Below are positions 34,991 to 47,188 of a stretch of DNA of 64,000 nucleotides, piece after piece. The notes beneath the pieces are model-generated. The model saw only the letters and a program-made list of their open reading frames with translations, did not search any database and was not told where the DNA came from. Where the stretch lies: assembly GCF_034702125.1 (NCBI RefSeq), contig NC_085876.1:29798079-29862078 (forward strand), read 5' to 3'. Every line of letters begins with the position of its first letter. Position 1 is the first letter of the stretch. Made by a program: the position numbers and the translations under genes. Source of the DNA: Engraulis encrasicolus. Lineage: Eukaryota > Chordata > Actinopteri > Clupeiformes > Engraulidae.

Positions 34991-37900
34991 GAGGTGTCAC
35001 AAGGAGATTTGCCATGAATTATGCCCAGGTTTATGTCTGATACATGGTTCTTCTGCGAAGTGATATACAATATTTACTTTGGGGAAAAACATATTCGGGC
35101 TGCAGGGAGTGGGTTGGGGAATGTAATGTTTTGTTACTTGATGCTGTTTAGCTTTCTACCTATATTCAAATAACGAGTTACCAAAAAAAGAAAAAGAAGT
35201 AAAAGAAGAAGAAAAAGAAAAAGATGATGATGATGATGATGATGATGAAGAAGAAGAAGAAGAAGACATCGTGGCTTAATGGTTAAGAAGATGGGACTTA
35301 GATCAGAGGGTTGCAGGTTTGAATCCCATCCTTCCACTCCCAACCTCCCACACCAAGACTGAAGTGCCCTTGAGCAAGGTGCCTAACCCACACTGCTCCA
35401 GGGACTGTAACCAACCAATACCCTGTACTTAAAATAACTGTACGTCGCTTTGAATAAAAGTGCCAGCTATGTGCATTGTCATGTAATAAAAGAAAATGAC
35501 AAAGAAGAAGAAAAGGAAGACCCCAGGAGCCGCCCAGTAGGTACGCACCGTCCCTGGTGAGCTCACAGCTGAGGAAGCAGCCCACTGGCAGAGCCTGCTG
35601 TCCATCATAGATCTCTTTAGGCAGCTGCACCAGCGGATTGCCCTCCAGCTTGATCATCTTCAGTGATTTCATCTGAGCCAGGCTGGACGGGAGACGCTGC
35701 AACAAGTTGCCTGGAGGAACACAGGTGTGTACATACAGCAGGGCCAGCTTTACCAATAGGCACCTGCCTAGGGCCCCACTGTAGGGACCCCCAACAGTCA
35801 GGCCCACCATGGTGAATACCAGCAAAATAATTCAAAAGGGTTCCATGCATTTTGCCTAGGGCCCCAAGAATAGTACAACCGCTGCTGGCATACAACCATT
35901 TGTATGTGGTTGCTAAAGAGCCAGTTCTCAAAGGAAAAAAATAAGAGCTCTCGAAGGGGAAAAAATGACAATTACAACATGCAGTTTTTCTATAATGTTT
36001 CAAAATGCAGCTATTCTGCACATTGTAATATTTTCAGCAGTTTCTTTCCAGAATTCATGCTGCCCATTCACAAATGTTACCTTTTACCACCACCACCATC
36101 AAATAGTAAGTATTGGTTATGACTGAGAAAATTGCACTTTTCATACATGACAAGGTGGATCTTCCCCATGTCCTCCATTTTGAATTTTCTTAAATGGACA
36201 TTTTTTAGCTGCAAAACATACTGTACTTTGGTCATATTAGGAAATATTAGGCTATTAATTAGTAAATATTCATGAAAAGATGACATCATTTGGCAATACT
36301 GTAGGTAGCACAGTTTCAATTAGCAGCATAGTTGCAATACTTACTCTGGCCACCATCCTACAGTACACAGTGCACCTTTAATGAGATCTCATAATTACAT
36401 GCCTGTATCTTTAATCTGAAATCGAGGTTTGGGCAGCTAATCCAAACCGCCAAGTGTAATGTAATAACAACAACAACCACAACAATAATAATATTATAAT
36501 AATGTAATAATCCTAATATTACCTTGCAAGTCGATGTGCTGCAGGTTTTGCAGGGCTGCGATTCCCTCAGGCAGGCTCGTCAGCATGTTATTGCTGACCG
36601 TCAGTTTTGTGAGGTGCTTCAGGTCGTACACAGCCTCTGGGATGTAAGTCACTTCATTGTCTGAGAAGTCCAGCTCCCTCAGGAGTCGAAGTCTGTCTAG
36701 CATCTCTGGAAGCTGTGTTAACTATGCAAATAACATGCAAATGAAACGAAATTAACTGATGGGAGGTTTCAGGTGGTGTGTGCATACATGTATATACTGT
36801 ATCTATATGCTCATATACAGTAGATGGTTAATTCTGTCCTGTTGTGACATATGTGATGTACGTATAGTTATAAACTATTACAACAAAAAAAGCATAATGC
36901 AAATTGCTGACAGATTCTTGTTGAATGAAGGAACAGTACCTTCTTGCCTTTTTTGTTACTGATGAAGAGTTTCCGCAGTGTCCTCAGGTCGCACACCACA
37001 ACGGGAAAGGAAGCTAATTGGTTGCTGGATAGGTTGAGTTCCCTAAGCTCCTTCAGGCCTCTGATGTGAGAGGAGATGCTTCCAAGATTATTTTCTGATA
37101 GATTCAGCACCCTCAACGTTTTCAGGAAATACAGGTCAGAAGGCAGATCCTTCAGCTGGTTGTTGTGTAGTAGTAGCTCCTGTATGCTGCCAAGGCTGGT
37201 GATGCCACCAGGGAGCATTTGAAGGGCATTGCCACTGACATTTAAGTGGCTGAGTGTGTCAAGGTTGTACAGGCATTTTGGAAGGTCGGAGAGGCGATTC
37301 TCGCTGAGGTCCAGGTGCTTCAGTGAGGGCATCTTACTGACCTCCATGGGAAGTTTTGATATGAGATTTTTGCTGAGGTCCAGACGCTGTAAGGACTGCA
37401 CTGAGAAAAGTTCATTGGGGAAGTCGTGGATGTGGTTGCCGCTGAGGTCAACATGGGTCAGTCCACACAGATGGTTGACATCAACGAGGAACTGGACCAG
37501 GAGATTCCCCGCACACTTCAACACAGACAGTTTTGTCAAAGACCGTATCCCTTTAGGTAGTGTCTCGATCTGATTGCCACTTACATGAAGTTCTTCGAGA
37601 CAAGCCAATGATCCAATACTCCTGGGGAGTTTGGTGAGAAGATTGTGGTTCACATGGAGGTGAAGGAGTTTGGAGCAAGAACTGATCTTCTCTGGAAGCA
37701 CTTTGAGTTTGTTTCCACACAGCTTCAAAACTTTTAAGTTCACCAAGTTTTCTACCTCATCTGGCATGGCTGTCAACAAGTTTCCTGAGAGGTCTAATAC
37801 CTCCAGAGACACAAGTTTGAAGAGCTGTGGTGGTAAAGATGTCAGCTGGTTCTCGCTAAGAGACAACTCCTTGAGTTTTGTCAAATTGGAAATTTGCTGT

Positions 37901-38529
37901 GGTAAAGTGACTACCTTGTTCCCAGACATGTTTAGTTGAATGAGGTTTTCCAGTTGACATACAGCTCGTTGGAAGATCCTCAATCTATTTCTCTCCAAAT
38001 TCAAGGTCTTCATATTGATCAGGTTTCCGAATGACTCCGGCAAAATAGGCAAGCGGTTGTCATTTAGAGACAGAACTTCCAGGGTGGTTAAACTTCCAAA
38101 TGAATTTGGCAGACTATCAAAATTGTTGTTATTTGCATGGAACTGTACAATTTCTGTTAGATTACATACTCCCTCTGAAAGTTTGTCTATTTGGTTGTCA
38201 CTTATATTGAGAGCTTTCAGATTGCCTGATGTCCACAAGGCTGCTGGAAGTGTTGTAAGTCTGTTCCCCTGAACAGCTAAGATTTCCAAATTTGACACAT
38301 TGCATATTTCTTCAGGGAGACTTCTCAGATCATTTTTAGCCACAGAAATGTATCTCACATTATTATTCTGTAGTAGTTCTACAGGGAAATTCTTTAGTCC
38401 TTTACTCTCCAAAATTAAGGAGTTTTGAGACATCTGGGATTGAAATAAGTCCTCCATTTTTGTTTTCAGCATGCATTCATGTTGCCTGCAACCACATTTG
38501 TAAAATTTAGCTACAAACTCTCCAGACAA
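32990..38529 (-). CDS. lrrd1: Leucine-rich repeat and death domain protein 1, complete
   Basis: Five exons in minus order: 36940–38529, 36523–36721, 35549–35710, 34572–34695, 32990–33170. Phases join to 751 codons. The large first exon (530 codons) and the next two hold more than twenty LRRs of the LxxLxLxxNxLxxLP type (for example LKVLKLCGNKLKVLPE and LQRLDLSKNLISKLP). The last two exons form an alpha-helical death-like domain of about 100 residues (LCERFRVPPEALMLDP … LELWRKVYPRDTSPATIADQ). Human LRRD1 is about 860 aa with the same layout; its molecular role is poorly known. Position next to cyp51a1, same strand, matches mammalian synteny. The ATG at 38527–38529 is the first in the long frame, and a separate upstream 5' UTR exon cannot be excluded. 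A transposon cluster begins about 360 bp upstream, so the promoter is squeezed or transposon-influenced. Confidence 0.95.
33468..33707. mobile_element. Palindromic MITE in the lrrd1 last intron
   Basis: The end caattgttggatccggtcaa is mirrored by ttgaccggatctaactattg about 240 bp away. Arms continue inward (taccgacgcg-type GC core). No coding capacity. Confidence 0.75.
34902..34989. repeat. (CA)n in an lrrd1 intron
   Basis: About 40 CA units with one aaac break. Confidence 0.95.
35215..35490 (+). mobile_element. tRNA-derived SINE with preceding (GAT/GAA)n
   Basis: The head tggcttaatggttaagaaga … ggttgcaggtttgaatccc and tail agtgcccttgagcaaggtgc are a widespread fish SINE; related copy at 50550–50735. 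Confidence 0.75.
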
Positions 38530-39273
38530 ACAAGCAGCATATTTCTCAGATTATGAAATATGTTACCTAGGTAGTCTGTGGCACATAAACTAAACTAAAC
38601 TAAACATGGTTTACATAGCCTAAATAAATACCAGGTGTAACAACAACTAAAGCTAATTTAATTGTTTCACATGCAGATCTAGCCTAATGGAATGTCTATG
38701 ACGATAATAAGTGTCTTACGAAAAATCCTGTTGTTATTTAGCTTCCCAGCGGTCCATTGTCTGCTGTCAATGTTTAGGAAACAAACTTCAGCTTCCGCAG
38801 AGTGTTACAAAGTTACAACTTCAGGAACGACTCGGCGTGCCCTACCAAGCAATGTTTCCATGGTTACGTCGAAGGAGAGAACAGCACTGCCCTGCTAAGG
38901 CAAAAGGCAGTAACTTCAAATTTTTCAAAAATGAGTTTTTGTCATATTTGCAATAATAAGCATCAGTTTTATCATGTGAACAAACATGGACTTTGAAATC
39001 AGTTGTTTTGAGGGTAAGAAAAGGTGTAAAGTAAAACAAGCTGAAAATCCTTTGGGTAAACTAAGGCAGAAGACGGTAACTTCAGTTACTGCTTTTTGCC
39101 TTCTGCTCTGGACCTGCAGAATTCTGGAACTCTGATGTTCCAAACTGAGGCAGAACACAGTAACTTCAGTTACTGTTCATCTGTTAACAGTTAAAACTCC
39201 TTCTTTAAATTTCAGTCATGTAAATAATCAAAAAAATATAAAATGAAACTATTATATTATGAAACATGATCAG

Positions 39274-39460
39274 GGTCCGTGTATCATCCGATCATTCAAT
39301 TATTCCAGTCCATCTGACAAACGGAAAACGAAATAACGACTCAATATTTTGTTTTTCCGTTTTTCTGTATGATCAAATAAATGGGAATTGATGTTTGTTT
39401 TCCTTTTTCCAACACAAGACAGAACATATCATAAGTAAGGAAACCAAAACGAAATAATGA
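39274..39460 (+). repeat. Left terminal inverted repeat of the two-gene transposon
   Basis: Nearly identical to the reverse complement of 47002–47188; differences cluster at the inner edge. Begins GGTCCGTGTATC directly after the GATCAG target duplication. Confidence 0.9.
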
Positions 39461-39649
39461 CCGTAATTTATGATTTATTGTTTTTTGTTTCCTCACACCC
39501 CCATGATCCTATGCGAAACTTACCATGGTAACAGGTCGAGCCTCGAGCGTGTTCGTTCGGGAGGGAAAGTAATCTCATCGCCTCCTGCTGGCAACGTTCC
39601 AAGCCTAGCGCTCTGCTTGTGTTCGTCAAGGAAAGGCCTGTTGTTTATA

Positions 39650-42083
39650 ATGGTCTCACTCGAGTCATATTTTCCCATTATTCATGACATGTTTATGAAT
39701 GGAGACACATATGGGCAGATTTCAGAGAACCTGCGGGAAATGGGTATCCAGCGCGGGACATCGGAGATCAGCATCCGGAGACTGCTTGCAACACACAACA
39801 TGAGAAGAAAGGGACAAACGTCTGACACAGACCTTGAAATTGCTGTATCTCGGGCAATAACCCAAGTGAGTGAGCCTGCACAATTTTTAGTTTATCATTT
39901 GCTGTTGTCCTTGGCCAAAAGTAGGGCCTATGTCATTTCACGCCAATGTGAAGATAGGCCTATTAATCATGCCTATCTGCATGCATGTGTTCACATTTTA
40001 GGCGAGCGCACGTTTAGGCTAATGAACCACCACCCCATAGGTTAAACAAAATTAGTGCTGAAATCAGGTGCTCCGGCCATGGGTATACGCAAGCGTGTTT
40101 GTGTGGGTGCTAGGGTCAAGTCTAGACAGAGTGAAGGTCATCTAATTGTGCTTAAAAATGCGGAAACAGAACTGTCCCAACTTGCCTATCTTGTTCTAAT
40201 TTATCTCGGAAAAAACTAAATAATAATAATTAAAAATGTATTATATATATTGCGTATATATATATCAGCTTTATTTTCATGTGATAGGTAGGCCTAGTCT
40301 CTTATTCTTTTCTCTTTCTGTAATCTTTGTGTGTGTGTGTGTGTGTGTGTGTGTCGCACGCTTTACAGACGGGAGCTACTTATGGTCGGAAAATGATGAC
40401 GGGCTACCTTTCCTCCGTTGGTGTACATGCAGGGGAATGCAGAGTTGGACAAGTTCTGAGAGCAGCCCATATCCCTTACCATGAACGACGACATCAAGTA
40501 ATGTAAAAAACGGGTCTAAATTCTTGTTTTTATTAAGTCTTTGTGTATGCCAATTTCTTATGTACAGGGCCAGATGAATTGCCTGGTTATTAATTGTCTA
40601 GCCCCTAGGCTCTGTGTCTGTGTGCCCCCCGGACACATTTACATAGGCCTAGACGTTGTCATCTTTATAATAACATAACAACTCTTTGTAACACCCCTGG
40701 CAGGTGAGGGCTTCTGCAGCCACATCTAGCCTACAGGTGCATTATTCCGGCCCTGCCTATGTATGAATAACAAAACATGGACTTCATTCAGCCAAACGTG
40801 ATATTTTCTTTTTTTCCCCCTCCCCCATAGGGCACTCGTAATTTGAACCCGATCCCATATGATGCAGAATATATGGGACACAAGCTACACATGGACCAAA
40901 ATGAAAAAATGGTCATGTTTGGAACCACTTGTGTGATTGCTGTAGATGGTTATAGCAAGAAAATAGTTGGACATGCAATAATGGCTGTCAAAAACAACCT
41001 AATCATCTATGACCAAGTGTACAGGTCAGTATCCGTATGTGTACCTACCTGTTGTGTACTTTACATTGAATCAGGTTTGCTCAGCACCTGTCCCCACTGC
41101 ATGAAATGCATGTTGAAATTGCCTCATGTGCCAACGAAATATTTGGTGAAAAAGGTCCACCACAACTTCAACCAATAATGAAATGTTTCATATGTAGGCC
41201 AGCAGTAACACATTACGGAATGTGGGATCAACTGAGAGTGGACCATGGAAAAGAGTTTTACCTGTGCCTGTACATACAAGAGAGGCTGTCGGAATACAGA
41301 CACAACCAGCAACGAGAGCCATACCTCCAAACTCAGTCAACAAGGGTAATCTGAACTGTCTGCAAACTATCAGTCTACATTACACCATGAAAACTGACAA
41401 AGCACTAAGTCAAGTAGGCCCTACTGTTTTACCTTTAAGTAGAAGCTTGCCATCTACATTCTTTCTTCCATACTTTTCCCCCACAGAATCATACGGTGGA
41501 AAGATTGTGGCCAGAGGTTAACAACCGCGTGATCTACCCACTAAAGGAGGCCCTGGTACAATTACAAGATCAGGAAGCAATTGACATGGAAGAAAGCCTG
41601 ACCAAGTTCGTCGTCTCTAACCTGACAGGCCAGCTGTGTGGCATTGGCCTACAAAGATTTGTGGACTCCTGGAATGCTCACAGGATCCCAGGTGTGTGCA
41701 ATATCCCATACCAGTCATTCAATTGAACAGACTGTAAAAGTGTTTTGAACCTCACGAACTTTGAACCTGTGCTTATAGGCAAAGGGATACCAAATCATCT
41801 GGCCGGCAGAGGAACTGTGAGAAGGATCAGAGAAGATCTTGTGCCAGATGTCACTGAAGCAGCTGATCAGTACGATAGGGAAATGGGATCTTCCCTCACA
41901 AGAGTGTCTTCATTTGGAAGTGACCCTTTTATGTCAGATGCAGACAGAGAGAGAGCAGAGCAGCTCTTTACACAGCATTACCCGAACCTTTCAGTTCTTT
42001 TTGATAATGCTGTCAATTACCATTACACACCTTTCAAAGATGCATTGATGTACCTCATTGATGTTACAAAGAGATGCTCTTGA
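39650..42083 (+). CDS. DDE integrase-type transposase (rve-like core), intact
   Basis: Six exons: 39650–39865, 40369–40497, 40831–41024, 41198–41345, 41487–41691, 41779–42083 (stop TGA). GT–AG borders and phases join to 398 codons. Residues 1–115 look like two helix-turn-helix units ([27 protein letters not shown]). An RNase H-fold integrase core follows: D137 in HMDQNEK, D195 in RVDHGKEF, E234 in [12 protein letters not shown], spacing D-57-D-38-E. The C-terminus has VSSFGSDPF and [10 protein letters not shown]. It should cut and join the GGTCCGTG ends. The frame is intact and the element has a target duplication and near-identical ends, so it may have moved recently. An AATAAA at 42275 could serve as poly(A) signal. 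An alternative acceptor at 41075 would add 41 in-frame codons before D195. A domesticated host gene is less likely given the terminal repeats. Confidence 0.85.
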
Positions 42084-42311
42084 ATTCATTTCAGACTGAC
42101 AAAGGCAGTCTCACTTTCAGGTTCTTTCCGAGTTGATCCCTGTTCTTCATTTCATGTAATCAATTAAGGTTCATTTTAAAATCCAAGTCTGGACGACATG
42201 TTTATGTTTTGTTGAGGTACACTTACTGCAACTGTGGCCATTATAAAGTCAAAACTCTACACTGTACAGGGTAGAATAAATGTTGAACCAAATGTTCATA
42301 GCAAAGAGTCA

Positions 42312-42470
42312 TTTTCTCCATCAAAAAACATTTATTTTCTTGAAAAATAAAAAATCTTAAAACGTCATTTATTTTCTTGAAAAAGTATCATTTTCTCCAT
42401 CAAAAAACATTTATTTTCTTGAAAAATAAAAAATCTTAAAACGTCATTTATTTTCTTGAAAAAGTATGTA
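42312..42470. repeat. Two-copy 79-bp tandem repeat between the two transposon genes
   Basis: The block beginning tcattttctccatcaaaaaac is repeated directly in the spacer between the convergent 3' ends. No gene is visible from 42084 to 43134; the rest is AT-rich, with an inverted pair gggagcatgtagcaggat / atcctgctacatgctccc (about 42787–43009). Confidence 0.7.
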
Positions 42471-43134
42471 ACTTATATTAAACAAACAGACTAAACACAG
42501 ACTATTTTACTGTTTTTCTATAATACACAATGTTTCCGTCTCAGACCTTCATCAGGTTAAACAGAAAAACACACACAAATCAGTGTTACCTTCTTAAAAA
42601 AAACAAGGAGGTGAGAACCATTGTTAAATAAAACAATTTCAAATTGAAAAAAAATCCAGGCCACTGTGTAGGTGTAATTAAAAAAAAAAAAAAAAAGTTA
42701 GCCAACAATTCACAGCCTGATTCCTACCCGACCTGTGTTTTTGAGCTCTGGAGCCCCCTGGTGGCGCTTAACACACATGGCGGTCTGGGAGCATGTAGCA
42801 GGATTACATTAATGTACTCACAAAATAAAGCAAGCATTTATTGCTGCAATATCAATATCATCACCACGAGGAGTAAAAAGGGCATATATTGATGCTTAGG
42901 AGATCAATAGCAAACTTTTTTGAAGGTTTATTTTTTTAATATATTGAAGCAATAAATGCTTCGCTTGTTTTTTTTTGAGTACAGAAATGCGATCCTGCTA
43001 CATGCTCCCAAACATAGTAGTGGAGCTCAAGAAGCTGTGCAAACTACAGGTCGGGCAAGAGCCAGGCAAACACATTCAAGCCATTTCCAAAAACCCTGAG
43101 AACAAGAACTATTTTAGGTTTGGTGGCAAGGGCA

Positions 43135-45797
43135 CTAAAAATCTAGTTGGCCGATTGCATTTAACAATTCAGAGAGGCCAGTTACCCTGTGCGTATTTCC
43201 TGCAAAATTGTCAGCTCTACATTTCACACAGAGGGATGACTGCTGGAGCCACTCCGTTGTGCATTGGCGACAAGCAACGAGGCTCCCGCAGCATGTTGCG
43301 AACATCGGCTCAGCCATACATCCTGCCAGTGTAAAGAAAAAAATTAGACACTTCAAGCACTCCAAACACCCCAAGCACACCCTCCCAAATCATAGTGACA
43401 CTGCGGGCCTACACACTCCTATTATCCTTGGGGTCTATTTGATTTAATGTTATGAAGTACATATTTCTTCTGCTTCATCTTTGATTTGACTTTTCGTAAA
43501 TAGATGGGGAAATGTGAAAAAAGTGACATTTCCAAAAAAAATGTTTTTCTTAAGTGTTGTACACATTTTGAAATAGTAATAATGTCTATCAATCAGTGAC
43601 ATTTTATTGCTATTTTTTTCTTCCTCAAATTTTTGCCTCGTCATAGATTAGGGTTTTTTTTGTTGTGTGGGCTATGTGTGGGGGTGCTAGGATATATATA
43701 AGGCATTTTTATGTCACAAGCAGAGCAATAGTAGATGTCTGAGACATAAACATGTGTCAAAGCTTTGATTTCCCCTGATTTTGTAGACATTTAAGTGGCT
43801 GGGGTCAAATTAACCCCAAGGATCACAGATGTACCCTGAATCTGAGGGTAACAGGAGGGTTACACTTCTAAAATGACCACTGTTACAAATGTATTTTTTA
43901 AATCAACACTACATTTGCCAGTAGTGTGCGTCTACATGTACAGCCGTCTCCAAAAGTTGTCGCCTATCTATCTGTTTGGAACAACAGCTAATAACCTGAC
44001 GAAAGACCGCACTGGGCGTGGGCGACACAACTGGTTCTCAAAGGCGACAAAACTTTTGTCTTGTGAAAATCTGCCCCGTCTGTGTTCATTAAAGGGTCAA
44101 TCTTTCTTTGGTGCATGAATTTTATTGTTGTACATACAACTTCATTCGGGAGGGTTGTAGCTTTCATATGAGTGACTTCTGAAGCCAGGTGATAAATTGA
44201 AAGTCATGTTATTAGCTGTTGTTCCAACAGATGGATAGGCGACAACTCTTGGAGACGGCTGTAAATAACATATAAGCTCTTAGCGCTGAGCCTATGTTAT
44301 AACCTTACTGTCACCAAATTTGTAATGGCTATGTCTTAATCTGTTACTTAAGGCTCTCGGTACGGTCATAGCAATGTTATTGTGATGTAGTTGAGTATTT
44401 TCAGCAAATAGTGAATAGGCCCGCCGGCGACCCCATCTGCAGTAAGAGGCTACCAAACTGACCTCGGCAAACTGCACAGGTGAAGGTGGCCTTAATGGGT
44501 CCGCTTTGCTCTTGCGTCAACACCAACGCCCTTGTGTTTTGGCGAGCAAGGTCAGACAGCTCCTGCATGGCCGTTGACACCTGTGCCAGCCCCTGAGAGG
44601 CCAGGACAACCTCCTCGATATGGGTGAACACACCGTCCAGGCCATCATCATTTCTGCGGCTATAAAACAGAAATAAATGCATGTGCATGTATATAAATGT
44701 ATTACCTCCGCCAAGGTTACCTTTCCAGTGTTGTGTTGGTTTGTCAGCAGGATAACTCAAAAACTTATGAATGGATTTGGCTGAAACTTGGCAGAGTTGT
44801 TGGAAAAGACAAAATGACTAAATTCTGCTGGCGATACTGATCGCAAACCAGAGCCAGGGTTTCTAAAAAAAATAAAGATTCTTCACCATTGCGAGGCCAG
44901 AAATCTAGATGCCCTCAGTGACGGCAAATTGAATTAGGCTACATACAGGGCAAGTTATGACATTCCAGTTTCTAACTCCACCTAAGAAGGTAGAAAGACT
45001 TTAAATAAAAATAGGGTGTAACAGTCAAATGTTCTATCAAACAGCTTCCTTGGCAGAGGTCTGCACTCTTAGGTGCTGTTTCCACATAGCTGGATATTTT
45101 TATATGTGGATATTTTTTTCTCCTGGTTGCATTGGTTTTGGCTTTCCGTTCCACGCAGCAGATATAATGTGCTTCACTAAATAAGCTTATTCCAACTTAC
45201 GACATTCGGCGCTTCCTCTGTTGGGCGGCCTGAAAGTCCGCCACCCCCACCGCCATAATTTTTCTGGAGTTTTGTTTCCAGTAAAATGACCCTGAAGTAG
45301 TACAATTCAGTATAATGTAAGAATATGAGGTAATTATTGAGATTAACATGAATACAAATTAATTTAGTTTGAACTAAAATTAAAGTGAAGTTGCACAAAT
45401 GAAGCACCTCTGGTTCCTTCAGAATCGATGAGCTCGATCCCATTGTGATCGGTGAGGATGAGAGGATCATTGCATCCTAAGGCTTCCATCACCTTTCCAG
45501 TGATGCAGGGTACGCTGGCCTCCTGCTCTGTGAAGCGCACCACTACCATGCGGGTGCCCACCTGCCTCCCACTCTGTACTTCCCCCAGGCTTACAGACCT
45601 GGAATTGAAGATAAATACATTCAAGATTATTCGTAAAATAATTTACTGTGTATATTATTATACTCTGTATAATGACATGTCATTATGACAGAGTATAATG
45701 AAACCATACTGTCACACCACTTTCCTTCAAGCCCCATCTTTTCTAGTCTGCATATGAGAAGTAACACATCACCTTTCTGCCCTTCATTTATCCGTTT

Positions 45798-45840
<43 letters not shown>

Positions 45841-46808
45841 CAACAGTGAAGAATTTCAGGAGTTCTACACAGAGATAAAATGAAACAGAAATACAGGACT
45901 TGAGTTTTATGATTTGAAGTGGTGCCAGTGATAGGCCTAGTGAACATGTGTAAACAACGTTTATTTTATAATGGCAGAGTCATTTAAAAACAGGATAACT
46001 TACCTGGTGAAGTGCTTAGGGGATTGGGCCCTGGGTGGACCTGGGTGGGACTGTGACGCACTGGCCGCCAACCTCGGGAACCGGAACCCGCTTGAAGAAG
46101 GTGCTGGAGGAGGGGGGGGCACCACGGCGGCTCCGTCAGCAGCATCCGCTTCTGCCCCGTGCACTTCATAGTGGCCATTGTCCCGCATGTCGATTAGGCT
46201 GAAAAAGCCATCATCTCGGGCAAATACGGCCACGTTGTCGTCCCCGGTCAGGTACAGGCTCTGGGCTGTTACCTAGAGCAGTAAAGATAGCTTAATTTGC
46301 CAATATGATGCAATTAAATGTAGGTCATCCATTTAACTCACAGACATACCGTACGTAGGTACAGCGGTGGAGCAAGTAACTATATTATGCTCTCCTAACA
46401 CCTAATCGTCTCGGCTAGGTTGCACCAGCACTTTAAATTTACCCTACACCCGGGATGCTGTCATGCCAATGCTAGCGTCAAAATCACACACATGATGTCC
46501 ATATTTAATAGTGATAATAAAATACATGCACTTTTGTGAGTCTGGTTTCGCTTTATTTATTCATCACAATAGCATCATGAGCCTGGTAGCAGTCAGTAAG
46601 TTCATCAACGGGATGAAGGTAATCAGACGAACTACCGCCACCATCAACGATTTAGCTTGGCAGGCAGGGAAATGCTAAATCATCGTTTGTATGTTATGCC
46701 AGATTTCATCATTACCTGGAAAATCCTGGAGATTTTCTCGACAGTCATGTCGGCCTCTCTCAAGGTGACCCTTCTCGCGCCTTTAAAAACGACGAATGAC
46801 ACGTCCAT
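43135..46808 (-). CDS. Transposon-borne protein with C-terminal RING-like Cys-rich module
   Basis: Six exons in minus order: 46716–46808, 46004–46272, 45408–45598, 45201–45291, 44463–44659, 43135–43322. All have GT–AG borders and join in phase to 342 codons. The N-terminus MDVSFVVFKGARRVTLREAD and a second block (MVVVRFTEQEASVPCITGKV … LTDHNGIELIDSEGTRG) could be small beta-rich or ubiquitin-like domains, separated by a Pro/Ser linker. A short basic stretch (QQRKRR, about residues 207–212) could be a nuclear signal. A helical region (FTHIEEVVLASQGLAQV) leads to a Cys cluster at 276–315: C-x2-C, CC, C-x2-C, C-x2-C with EWL before the last pair. This resembles a RING/U-box fold with Cys in place of the usual His. 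E3-ligase function is inference. It lies inside the transposon, opposite the transposase and converging with it, so it is cargo or an accessory mobility factor. A minus-strand AATAAA lies at 42927–42932. Confidence 0.8.
43939..44263. mobile_element. Mariner-like MITE, copy 2
   Basis: TACAGCCGTCTCCAAAAGTT and its reverse complement form the ends, with TA borders. It is inserted in the last intron of the RING-like transposon gene. Confidence 0.8.
44277..44455 (+). mobile_element. Interspersed repeat (three-copy family), copy 2
   Basis: Matches 1772–1948 and 59671–59835. It ends within about 10 bp of the donor of the RING-like gene exon 44463–44659. Confidence 0.7.
44700..45070. mobile_element. 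Interspersed repeat ending ttacctccgccaagg, copy 1
   Basis: Shares both ends with 58635–58995 (reverse orientation). It lies in intron 4 of the RING-like gene. Confidence 0.6.
45800..45839. repeat. (GT)n in the RING-like gene intron 2
   Basis: About 19 GT units. Confidence 0.9.
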
Positions 46809-47001
46809 CACGCAGTTTGCAGTTTAGTTCTACTTGTAGAAATAATACCGGTAATCGCTGTACTGTACCACTGCACGTCCGCTTGCACGCTTGCCTTGCA
46901 AAGAACGATCGCTTGTCGACCGACCACCACGTTGTTGGCCTTTTCCGGTTGCGCAAGCAAAGCACATTGGGAAAATAGGAACCAATAATCATATATTCCA
47001 G

Positions 47002-47188
47002 TTATTATTTCGTTTTGGTTTCCATCTTTATTATATTTTCTGTCTTGTGTTGGAAAAAGGAAAACAAACATCAATTCCCATTTATTTGATCATACAGAAA
47101 AACGAAAAAACAAAATATTGAGTCGTTATTTCGTTTTCCGTTTGTCAGATGGACTGGAATAATTGAATGATCGGATGATACACGGACC
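47002..47188 (-). repeat. Right terminal inverted repeat of the two-gene transposon
   Basis: Mirror of the left terminal repeat; ends GATACACGGACC followed by the second GATCAG. Confidence 0.9.

Larger units (their letters stand above)
39274..47188. mobile_element. Two-gene DDE transposon (IS3EU-like), apparently intact
   Basis: The ends read GGTCCGTGTATCATCCG inward on both sides. Inverted repeats run about 186 bp (39274–39460 and 47002–47188) with only a few differences. The 6 bp flanking each end are identical (GATCAG at 39268–39273 and 47189–47194), a target-site duplication. The 7,915-bp interior carries a plus-strand integrase-type transposase (39650–42083) and a minus-strand RING-like gene (43135–46808), tail to tail, both with open reading frames and consistent introns. 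MITEs have inserted in its introns (around 40563–40757, 43939–44263, 44277–44455). IS3EU elements are described with DDE transposases related to IS3/retroviral integrases and 6-bp duplications; that class fits, but I could not compare with a reference. Confidence 0.85.

Noticed and set aside
42975..43334. Plus-strand 119-codon frame over the RING-like terminal exon
   Set aside because: Antisense shadow of the Cys-rich exon 43135–43322; no splice support or recognisable domain.
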